A stretch of DNA of 64,000 bases from Streptomyces sp. WAC08241 (GTDB lineage: Bacteria > Actinomycetota > Actinomycetes > Streptomycetales > Streptomycetaceae). Below the pieces are notes generated by a model. That model had not been told where the DNA came from and ran no database searches. It was given only the letters and a program-made list of their open reading frames with translations. Below, in pieces: positions 9,105 through 16,654 of this stretch. The DNA is taken from positions 5,272,501-5,336,500 of the forward strand of contig CP042279.1 of NCBI GenBank assembly GCA_007858575.1, read 5' to 3'. Numbering within the stretch: position 1 is the stretch's first letter; every line of letters starts with the position of its first letter. The translations under genes were made by a program, and so were the position numbers.

Positions 9105-11076
9105 TCACGACTCCGCCGCCACGGCCTCGGCCCGTTCCTCGGCCCGGTCCGCCCATCCCGCGATCCTGCGGCTGACGCGGTCGAGAGCGTCCCGTACCTC
9201 TTTCACCTGAGCAGGGTCCCAGCCATCTTGGGCGACGAAGCTCGCCCCGCCCTCCTCCACGGGCACGCCCGCCATCCCGTCCACGTCCCTGCGCAGCCTG
9301 TCGACGCTCTCCCGCACGCACGCCCAGCTCACGGAGGCGGCTTTGCCACCCACCCGGGAGTCTTCGAGCGGCACCGGCCCGCCGCTGTAGGCGTGGCGCA
9401 CCAGCGCATCCGTGAGGACCCGCGGCCGACCCTCGGCCGTGAGTAGGGGCTGCCGCTCTCGTCCACCTCGTGGAGACGTTCGCCCGCCCGCCCCGCCCGG
9501 ACGGCCTCGTACGCCTGCAGGATGCCGCGCCGCCGGGACAGCATGGCCCGCAGCACCGTCGCGGCCCCCGGTCGTCCTCCTCCTCCCCGCCGCCGAAGAC
9601 CTCGCGCTGCAGTGCCATCGGCTCGGCCATCGCCATGTGGTAGGCCGCCTTCACCGCGAGTTCGGTCTGCGCGGGCCGAGCCTGCCGTTGTCGCCCAGGC
9701 CCCGGTCCGCTTCGGCCAGGGCCGCGTCGCGCAGCTTCTCCAGGGCGTGGCCGCCCGCCCCTGGTTCCTCCCACCGCACCTCGGTCCGCAGTTCCTCGAT
9801 CTCCGGCAGCCGGTACGCGCGCTGGAGCACCGCGCGCCGTGGACGGACGAACTTGGCGTCGTCGCTCAGCCCGGTGCGTACCGGGCGCAGAATCAGCTCC
9901 ACGGCGACGTCAACGCGCTCCTCCCGCTTCGGCCGCTGCTTCGCGGTGAGGGACCGGATGCCCTCGTTGACCCGGCGCGCGGTCCTGATCCCGCCGCCCA
10001 GCAGCGACCGGACGATTTCTTCCGCGCGGATGTCCAGTTCATGGCTCAGCCCGGCCGCCTTCACCTCTTCCCGGAGATGGTTCCGGAGAACCAACGCTTC
10101 TCCGTCTCCGTGATGTGGGCCGTGGCGGACCGTCCCGGCTCAGCGAGGCTGTCGAGGACGGCGTCCGCCTTCGCCTCGTTTCTCCACAGCCGGCCCGTAG
10201 GGGCGCGGCGGACGGATGTGGGTGAGGCCGATGAAGTTGCGTACCGCCGTGTGGAACATCTGTCCCGTGCGGGTGTCGGGACGGAACCCTACGACCACGC
10301 GGGCGGGGACGCTGAGCGCTCGGACCTTGCTCCGCTCGTCCTCGGTGAGCCCCGGCCACCCCTGCTTCCGCACCAGCCGGGCCCAGCGGCTGATCTCACC
10401 GCGAAACTTCCGGTCGTCGGCACCCCACTCGTACGCGATCCTCGACGGCTGGTAGTCGAGGAGTTCGTGTACCGCGCTGATCCGGCTCGACCCGTCGGCC
10501 GCGATGAGCAGCGCGCAGTCGGGATGGCCATTCTCGTGCACCACCGTCAGGGGGACCACGGTCAGCGGCTGGAGAACCCCTCGACGGCGATGTCCTGGGC
10601 CAGAGGGTTGTCTCGGACCAGCCGCCCCTTCGCGTCCTCCAAGCGTTGGGCAAGCCTGGACGGCGTCTCGGCGCGCATCTCCAACCCGGCGGCGTCACCC
10701 GGGGCCGACCGCGGTTCTACCAGCGTGGGTCGTCGCGTTCCCAGGCCCGACAGTGCGTATTGGCGGTGCCCATACTCCCGGGGGTTCGCAGGATGGGGCA
10801 ATACGGTCGCCGACCACAGCCGCGTCTCCGCGATCAACAAGGTTCCGCCCTGAACCCTCAGTTCGGCAGGGTCCGCGAGCCTCCGTCGCATGTCGTCCGG
10901 ACGCACGGCGGCCTGGGCCATCGCGCGTACCCCGCCCTCCGTGAGTCCGTGTCCGCGCAGGGCAGCAGCGAGGTTGTCGACCGCCGCCGTGCGGGGCAGC
11001 GCCCAAGGGCAGGCTGCCACCCCGGGACCACTTCCTCTTCCACCACTCCACCCGGGCCCGAAGGATCCTCAGCCAT
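9105..11076 (-). CDS. large protein of unknown function with ParB/DGQHR-like motif
   Basis: About 650 residues assembled from five frames, starting MAEDPSGPGGVVEEE and ending AEERAEAVAAES. The most telling stretch is VVHENGHPDCALLIAADGSSRISAVHELL, where A-D-G-S-S-R-x-x-A resembles the D-G-x-x-R core of ParB and DndB/DGQHR proteins, followed later by FHTAVRNFIGLTHIRPPRPYG. The C-terminal third is helical and charged. The start overlaps the stop of the upstream 89-residue gene (ATGGCTGA), so they are coupled. It converges on the kinase gene, whose stop is only 14 bases away. The function is not known to me; placement suggests a partner of the methylase/kinase module. Confidence 0.55.
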
Positions 11077-11338
11077 GGGCGATGACCTCCGTGATGCGGT
11101 CCACGAGAAGCAACGCCTTTGTCGCCTGCCTGTGGTTCTCGCGCGGGGACGGCGGGTTGCCCGCAGCCCGAGTCAGACGTGCGGCGTATTCGCTGAGCGC
11201 TGCCCGCGCCTGGTACCACCCCTCCAGGGTGAGCGGGACACTGTACAGCCGCTCGCCGTGGACGTTGACGACATCGCAGTGCTCCTCGCGCTCCGAGATA
11301 GCTGCCCACCGCGCCGCCATACGACCGAGGGTGACCAC
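11069..11338 (-). CDS. small conserved-looking protein of unknown function
   Basis: 89 residues. I chose GTG at 11338; an ATG six codons further in is an alternative. It contains TLGRMAARWAAISEREEH and a helical C-terminal half with no cysteine cluster or membrane segment. Its last codons overlap the start of the large ParB/DGQHR-like gene by eight bases, implying one transcript and matched dosage. I do not recognise the family. Confidence 0.5.
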   Translation of the reverse strand: MVTLGRMAARWAAISEREEHCDVVNVHGERLYSVPLTLEGWYQARAALSEYAARLTRAAGNPPSPRENHRQATKALLLVDRITEVIAHG

Positions 11339-12089
11339 CGAGCGGTCGTCCGTCGGGATGCCGGCACGTCAACGGCCCGGCAATCCCGGGCCGCTCGGTG
11401 CAACACGGCGGCCACAAGACTGACCTGTGCCTGGTCGAGGGGATGAAGAAAGTGTTGGTCGTCTCCGTCACGGGACCGCGCTCCGCTGGGTCGGCCGATG
11501 TCTCATCGGCGTTGGCATCTGGCTTGCCCGACCACGGGTGTGTCGGACAGAGCGAGAGAACGCGGGCGTACCCGACCGCCGACCTCCACCCGTGTCGGTC
11601 TGGGGCGGAAAGAAATCCACAGACCTCTGGTGCCGCGCGGACCGCACACCATCCGGCCCTGGAGAGGAGGCGGTGAGCAGCCTCATTCCCGAGGAGCGCG
11701 GCAAGACGACACGACGGCTCGGAACCTGAGGACCGAGCGGGCCATGCCGCCATGGTGTCGGACACCGGGCGGGTCGCTCGGGCGGGACTGTAATCACGCG
11801 AACACGCATCGTGCAAGCCCACCTCTGTGTGCTGTGGGAAGCCCTGGTGTCTCGCAGCCATGCGGAGGCCGGGCCTGCTCGGTTCGACACTCACTCGTTG
11901 GACCGTTACCGGTGCCATCTTCGGACGTGATCGCGGTAAACGGTGGCTAGGTCGGCCACTCTCGCTGCAAGAAAACTCTGCGTCTGATTGCGCCATTGTC
12001 CGAAGAGGTGAGCGCTGCCATTGCTTTTGCCATGATGAAGCTCGAACTGCGTAACGGTAATCCCGCTGCTGCGTGACCTGAGTCCACGT
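11339..12089. other. about 750 bases with no recognisable gene
   Basis: No reading frame here shows family motifs or consistent Streptomyces codon use on either strand. Near 11370-11388 there is a small inverted repeat (GGCCCGG-CAAT-CCGGGCC) behind the small defence-island gene. The stretch from about 11990 to 12060 is less GC-rich than its surroundings. It may be decayed accessory DNA. Confidence 0.5.
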
Positions 12090-12130
12090 CGACCGGTGAC
12101 TGATCCTCCGCAGGGCTTGGTCACCGGTCG
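12090..12130 (-). terminator. stem-loop after MazG-like gene
   Basis: CGACCGGTGAC and GTCACCGGTCG form an 11-bp perfect stem around a 19-base loop just beyond the stop of the MazG-like gene. Confidence 0.55.
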
Positions 12131-12144
12131 ATGTGCACGAGAAG

Positions 12145-12470
12145 TCAGGCCGCAGCCGCCTCCCGTCCCCTGCGCGTCCGCCGGTGGAAGATCTCCTCGA
12201 AGATGGCGCGGGCGCCCGCGGGTCGATGTAGTGCATGGCCAGGAGAGCGGTGATGACGGCGCCGACGAGGTCGTTCTGGACCTCGGGCCAGGCGTGGTCG
12301 TCGCCGCAGATGGTGAGGCCCTTCAGGCCGTGGAGGGCGTGCATGGCCTCGCCGGCCTCCTCGGCGACCTTGCCGACCTGGAGGCTCTTGAGCTCCTCGT
12401 CGGGCAGGTGGGCGCCAGCCGCTCGGCAGACGGCGGAGAGCTTCTCGATGTCGTCCCACAGGGTGTCCAC
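12145..12470 (-). CDS. MazG-like family protein
   Basis: About 108 residues with one frameshift near 12215. The GTG start at 12470 follows a GGAGGTCCACC site. The sequence has SLQVGKVAEEAGEAMHALHG, the E-E-x-x-E helix typical of MazG-type nucleotide pyrophosphohydrolases, then WPEVQNDLVGAVITALLAM and a basic tail HRRTRRGREAAAA. MazG-like proteins hydrolyse NTPs to NMP and PPi; the Streptomyces stand-alone type has no assigned substrate. It sits immediately downstream of the UDP-glucose dehydrogenase gene and probably shares its transcript. Confidence 0.75.
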
Positions 12471-12489
12471 GGTGGACCTCCGGTCGATG

Positions 12490-13826
12490 GTCGATGGTCG
12501 ATAAGGCGGTTATTGCTGGCGGAGCGTCCGAGCTGGCGTACGGTCCATCCGGCCATGCGCCAGGCGTCGGCGTCGATGAGGTTGCGGAGGTCGACGAGGA
12601 CCGGGTCCGCGACCAGGGGACGAGGGCCTTGGGGTCGGCCTCGCGGAAGTGGGGCCACTCGGTGGCCAGGACGATCAGCTCGGCGTCCCGGACGGAGTCG
12701 TCGAGGGTGTCGGCGTAGTCGAGTTCGGGGTTGCGGCGCAGCGCGGTGTGCACGGCGTGGGGGTCGTGGACGGTGACGGTGGCGCCGCGCTGGTGCATCA
12801 GGGCGGCCACCGCCAGGGCGGGGATTCGCGGACGTCGTCGGTGCCGGCCTTGAAGGAGGCGCCCCAGACGGTGACGCGGACGCCGTCGACCGGCCGTCCG
12901 AGGGTCTGCTCGATGAGTTTCAGGGCGGCGGTGGGGCGGGACTCGTTGACCTCTTCGGCGGCCCGCAGGAGGGTCGCGGCCTCGGTGGCGCCCAGGGTGC
13001 GGGCGGAGGCGGTGAAGGCGCGGACGTCCTTGGGAGGCAGCCGCCGCCGTAACCGGGTCCGGCGTTCAGGCCGCCGCGGCCGATGCGCGGGTCGAGACCG
13101 ATGGCCTCGGTGAGCTGCTGGACGTCGGCTCCGGCCGCGGCGCACATGTCGGCGACGCCGTTGATGAAGGAGATCTTCATGCCGAGGTAGGCGTTGGCGG
13201 CGCCCTTGATGAGTTCGGCGGTGGCGGGTCGGTGACGAACAGCGGGATGCCGTTCGCCAGGAGCGGCGCGTAGACCTCGCGTACGGCGTCCTCTCGCGCG
13301 GGGCGAGGGGACGCCGACGACGATCCGGTCGGGCCGCAGGGTGTCGTCGATGGCGTGGCCCTCGCGCAGGAACTCGGTTCCAGACGACCTCCACCTCCTC
13401 GCCGGCCGGGGAAAGCCGGGCGAGGAGGGCGGCGAGGTCGCGGGTGGTGCCGACGGTGACCGTCGACTTGCCGATGATGACGGTCGGGCGGGTCAGGTGC
13501 GGGGCGAGGGCGCGGGCGGCGCCGAAGACCTGGCCGGTGTCGTAGCTCCGTCCGTCGGCGTCGATCGGGGTGCCCACGGCGAGGAAGTGGACGTCGGCGA
13601 ACTCGGCGGCCTCGGCCAGGCTTGTGGTGAAGCGCAGCCGCCCGGAGGCGGTGTGGGCGGCGAGGAGTTCGGGCAGCCCCTCCTCGTAGATGGGGCTCTC
13701 GCCGGCGTTGAGACGGTCGATCCTCGCCTGGTCCAGGTCCACGCCGATGACCTCGTGGCCGATCTCGGCCATGGCAGCGGCGTGCGGGATGCCCAGGTGG
13801 CCGCAGCCGATGACGGATACGCGCAT
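12490..13826 (-). CDS. UDP-glucose 6-dehydrogenase / nucleotide-sugar dehydrogenase
   Basis: Oxidises UDP-glucose (or a related NDP-sugar) to the uronic acid with two NAD+. The N-terminal Rossmann motif is MRVSVIGCGHLGIPHA, followed by EVIGVDLD. Further on are FLAVGTP, IGKSTVTVGTT, KISFINGVADMC, the catalytic-cysteine region PGYGGGCLPKDV, VTVWGASFKAGTDDVRES and the C-terminal domain with VLATEWPHF and LRNLIDADAWRMAGW. Total length of about 440 residues fits the family. Frameshifts occur near 13380, 13300, 13225, 13035 and 12820. The stop is uncertain (about 12,490-12,500) because the frame runs into the MazG-like gene. It could supply precursor for a surface polysaccharide, but no glycosyltransferase is adjacent. 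Confidence 0.88.
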
Positions 13827-13932
13827 GGGGCCGACGCTCCTTTCCCTGTTCTCGCCCGCCTGGGGAGTCCGGGCCGGCCGGGTGCGTCACGCTAGCGCCC
13901 GCACCCGGCGCGACCCTCTTCGTGCAGGTGGA

Positions 13933-14520
13933 TCAACCGGTCTGCTGCTTCAGGAAGTTGACGAGCGCGGGCAGCGCCTCGGCGGCGGTCGCCCGGCACA
14001 CCAGGTCACCGTCCTGGGGCCCTTCCAGCGGGTACGGCAGGAACGCGCCGTCGCGCCAGAAACCCTCCGGGTCCAGGTAGACGACCTTCATGCCGCGCTC
14101 GCGGGCACGGGCCTGGACCCTGCGCCGGTCGGCGTGCAGGCCGACCACCAGGAGGGCCTTGGCGCCGTCGACCCACTCCACGTCGGGCACGGCCTGGTCG
14201 TAGCGGCGCATGAAGCACTCGTCGAGCCCGGCACGGGCGGCCAGGACGTCGAAGTTGTGGGTGATGACCGGCCCGACGAGGTGATCGGCGTCCTTCAGTT
14301 CCCTCAGCGCCCACAGGGCCGGGGTCGGCTCGGCCAGGAAGCAGGCGCGGAACATGCCCACGAACTCCGCCGTCTTCTCCTCCGGCTCGGTCAGCACCTC
14401 GTGCAGCAGGGTGTCCGCGGCCGGGGAGAGGGTGAAGCGGTGCTCGCGCGGCTCATGGCCCTGCCGGTCGGTGACCCGGTAGATCTCGTGGAACCGGTAG
14501 ATCTCGTGGAGTCGGACAGC
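13933..14520 (-). pseudogene. 5'-truncated SIR2-family NAD-dependent deacylase-like fragment
   Basis: About 190 residues carrying the C-terminal half of a SIR2-like fold: THNFDVLAARAGL (cf. TQNxDxLHxxAG), VDGAKALLVVGLHADRRRVQ, and KVVYLDPEGFW. The N-terminal NAD-binding GAGIS and GIPDFR motifs are absent. The frame opens upstream with a tandem HEIYR/HEIYR duplication (two near-identical 18-base units at about 14477-14513). There is no room for the missing half before the divergent gene at 14632. It is either a decayed gene or a divergent short protein; I favour truncation. Confidence 0.5.
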
Positions 14521-14631
14521 TTTTTCGGCCTTCTCTCACACTCTGCGCTTCGCGCGGCTGATTACTTCTTGGTGGTCACCGCAACCCGGCACCGCCACGC
14601 CCGACTGACGCCGATATGAGAGGTGGCGGAC

Positions 14632-15207
14632 ATGAGCAGCAACGAGACGAAGGGGATCATCCCGCATCAGCGCGAGCCGTTGAGCTCGGAAGCGCAGAAG
14701 CAGTGGGACCTGATGAGGCGAATGGCGACCGCGGTAAGGCTGCGGATCTACCGCCGGACCGGTCTGCCGGGAGGGGAGATCGACGACATCGAGGCGAAGG
14801 TGTGGGAGTCGGTCTACCGCCGTCTCCTGCTGTCCGGTCCGCTCGACGGCAAGGTGGACGCCTACCTGTCCACCGTGGTCGGCCAGAAGGTCGGCGAGCA
14901 CCTGGCGGAGTTGGCGGAGTGGGCGGCGAAGGTCGTCGTCAATGGCGACGAGATCCTCGAGCGCCAGCCGTGCCCGGGACCGGAGGAGCAGAGCCTCGCC
15001 GATCTGGCGCCCGCCCTGAAGATACTGCGTGGTTCGATGAGCGACTTCCAACTCCGGGCATTTGTGCTGGCCGAGGCGTACGGCATGAAGGCGCCGTTCA
15101 TCGCCAAGGCGCTGGGCGGGACCGCGACGGCCAACTCGGTCCGCGACGCCCTTCGCCATGCCCGCCGCAAGCGCACGCTCCTGTTCGGGGACATCGCCGG
15201 GGACTAG
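14632..15207 (+). CDS. sigma-70-like (ECF-type) protein
   Basis: About 191 residues. ATG at 14632 has AGAGG eight bases upstream. The first half (QKQWDLMRRMATAVRLRIYR, VWESVYRRLL, VDAYLSTVVGQKVGEHL) resembles sigma region 2 helices. The end (LRAFVLAEAYGMKAPFIAKAL, NSVRDALRHARRKRTLLF) looks like the region 4 helix-turn-helix. No anti-sigma gene is obvious, but two small genes follow, one encoding a membrane protein. Such short Streptomyces sigma-like proteins are often annotated as hypothetical; transcriptional activity is inferred. Confidence 0.55.
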   Translation: MSSNETKGIIPHQREPLSSEAQKQWDLMRRMATAVRLRIYRRTGLPGGEIDDIEAKVWESVYRRLLLSGPLDGKVDAYLSTVVGQKVGEHLAELAEWAAKVVVNGDEILERQPCPGPEEQSLADLAPALKILRGSMSDFQLRAFVLAEAYGMKAPFIAKALGGTATANSVRDALRHARRKRTLLFGDIAGD

Positions 15208-15298
15208 GGACTAGCCACTTCCAGGAAGTGCAGGCCGCGCGCAACGAGGACGTCCCGGCCTGTGGTCCCGAGTGGTTGCTACTCTCCGGGCGTTCCAC

Positions 15299-15436
15299 AT
15301 GTCCAGGAGCAGCACCAGCACGAAGGAGGTCTTGCTGTACGACCGCCGGGAGCTACCGCTCCCCCAGCGCGAAGAGTTGCCGGAAAGCGCCGACCGCCAG
15401 GCAGCGCTCTTCCACCGAAAGATCGTTTCGACCTGA
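15299..15436 (+). CDS. 45-residue small protein, unknown
   Basis: Reads MSRSSTSTKEVLLYDRRELP and ends FHRKIVST. It is polar and charged with no membrane segment. No convincing ribosome site precedes the ATG. It ends 10 bases before the start of a small membrane protein gene, whose AAGGAGGACTT site overlaps this stop region, so the pair may be coupled. Codon third positions are GC-rich, as expected for a real gene. Confidence 0.45.
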   Translation: MSRSSTSTKEVLLYDRRELPLPQREELPESADRQAALFHRKIVST

Positions 15437-15446
15437 AGGAGGACTT

Positions 15447-15644
15447 GTGGAAGGTCTCGTCACATCGGTACGGATCATCGTGATCACGATCATCACCGCC
15501 TTGTTGGCCGCGGGTACATGGCTCCGCTGCCGCCTGGAGACGTTGCTCATTCTGCTGCCGGGCCGGGCCGCCGACGGGCCGGGCGGACGGAAGAGGATCA
15601 GCCGCGTGCGCCGCCTGGAAGGTGAGGTCGGCATCGCACAGTAA
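15447..15644 (+). CDS. small single-pass membrane protein, unknown
   Basis: 65 residues beginning at GTG with a strong AAGGAGG site six bases upstream. A hydrophobic segment, VRIIVITIITALLAAGTWL, near the N-terminus is a likely membrane helix. The basic C-terminal tail (GGRKRISRVRRLEGEV) is presumably cytoplasmic. A strong terminator follows. Confidence 0.6.
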   Translation: MEGLVTSVRIIVITIITALLAAGTWLRCRLETLLILLPGRAADGPGGRKRISRVRRLEGEVGIAQ

Positions 15645-15662
15645 GGCGAAGCAGGTCGGAAA

Positions 15663-15700
15663 GCCGGGCCGGGTCTCTCACAGTAGAGACCCGGCCCGGC
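15663..15700 (+). terminator. strong stem-loop terminator
   Basis: GCCGGGCCGGGTCTCT and AGAGACCCGGCCCGGC form a perfect 16-bp stem with a six-base loop, directly after the small membrane-protein gene. Confidence 0.8.
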
Positions 15701-15790
15701 TGTTACTACGTACCGGCGCAAACGCGCCGGGGTCCGCAGCCCCTAGGCGACCAACCCGGGCGGCGGGCAGACACTCAGCGAGGAATGCCC

Positions 15791-16156
15791 ATGACCACCA
15801 TGCCTCCCCGGAACGAGGAGAGCTAGGACTTTCCCGTCTCACCGTTGCTGAACAGCACCGTGGACGACCTCTTGGCCCAGATCGAGCACGAGGCGAAATG
15901 CCGTCGCCGTGAGGCCCGTGCCCTGCGGCGACGGATCCGGCGCCAGCGCAGGAAGGTTCAGCCCCTGCACCTGCGCGTCGTACGGACCTCCAGCACGATC
16001 GCCTCCGCCGGACTCGCCCTGATCGGAGCCGTGGCCTTCGCCGCGTCCGGCATCATGTTCCTGCTCGGAGACGTGGTCACCGCGAAGAGCCTCCTTGCTC
16101 TCGCCTCCGCCGCGTGGAGCGGCGCCGCCGGCGTCGTGGTCCTCTCCCGCAGGTAA
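15791..16156 (+). CDS. two-helix membrane protein, apparently interrupted by an in-frame TAG
   Basis: The downstream part (from 15845, TTG) encodes LLNSTVDDLLAQIEHEAKCR, a very basic stretch RRREARALRRRIRRQRRK, then two hydrophobic segments (TIASAGLALIGAVAFAASG and SLLALASAAWSGAAGVVVL). An ATG at 15791 with a GAGGA site reads MTTMPPRNEES, stops at TAG (15824-15826), and continues in the same frame as DFPVSPLLNSTVDD. The first half has the ribosome site and the second has none, so the stop is either a nonsense mutation or a base error, or translation starts at TTG/GTG downstream. Function unknown. Confidence 0.55.
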
Positions 16157-16162
16157 CCCGTG

Positions 16163-16197
16163 AAGGTCCCCCGCCCGGCGTCTCGGGCGGGGACCTT
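16163..16197 (+). terminator. stem-loop terminator
   Basis: AAGGTCCCCGCCCG and CGGGCGGGGACCTT pair perfectly around a short loop just after the two-helix membrane protein gene. Confidence 0.8.
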
Positions 16198-16274
16198 CTC
16201 ATGCCACCGTCGCCCGGGAGCCATTCAGACGATCATGGGTGTGGTTCGCCGGATCGCGTCGTCTCCGAACGGTA

Positions 16275-16309
16275 GAGCGCCCCGCCCGGTCGAAACCGGT
16301 CGGGCGCTC
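16275..16309 (-). terminator. terminator of tRNA-Lys
   Basis: GAGCGCCC...GGGCGCTC stem with CCGGT/ACCGG inner pairing, about 38 bases downstream of the minus-strand tRNA-Lys. Confidence 0.6.
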
Positions 16310-16346
16310 CATCGCAGGTCAGGGGCTTCCCCTGCCCTGCTGTCGG

Positions 16347-16420
16347 TAGGCCGTGTGGGACTCGAACCCACAACCAACGGATTAAAAGTCCGCTGCTCTG
16401 ACCAATTGAGCTAACGGCCC
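16347..16420 (-). tRNA. tRNA-Lys(TTT)
   Basis: Read on the minus strand it starts GGGCCGTTAGCTCAATTGG. The anticodon stem-loop is GGACTTTTAATCC (anticodon TTT), the T arm GTGGGTTCGAGTCCCAC, and the acceptor pairs GGGCCGT/ACGGCCT. CCA is not fully encoded. Confidence 0.95.
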
Positions 16421-16592
16421 GTGGACAAGCACACCCGTGCAGCATAGCCCGAGAGATCCCCGGAGCCGATCGGGTATCCGACACCGGCGCGCTGCGGGTC
16501 GGTCGGAGGGGGCGGGGCGGTGTCCGTCGGGTGAGGGCCGGCCGTACGGGACAGAAGCCCGCCCGTACGGAACAGGGGCCCGCGCGTACGGA

Positions 16593-16636
16593 ACAGGGGC
16601 CTGTACGGGCACCGAAGTGCTCGTACAGGCCCCTGT
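16593..16636. terminator. bidirectional terminator between tRNA-Lys and DEAD-box gene
   Basis: A perfect 14-bp stem ACAGGGGCCTGTAC/GTACAGGCCCCTGT surrounds a 16-base loop. Upstream (16535-16600) are extra partial copies of the CCGTACGGAACAGGGGCC arm, so the hairpin arm itself has been repeated about three times. Confidence 0.75.
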
Positions 16637-16654
16637 CCGGGGTGCTACGCGAGA

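Noticed and set aside
11498..11950. 150-codon plus-strand frame in the gap after the defence island
   Set aside because: Composition is biased to Arg/Pro/Ser, with no start signal and no recognisable motif.
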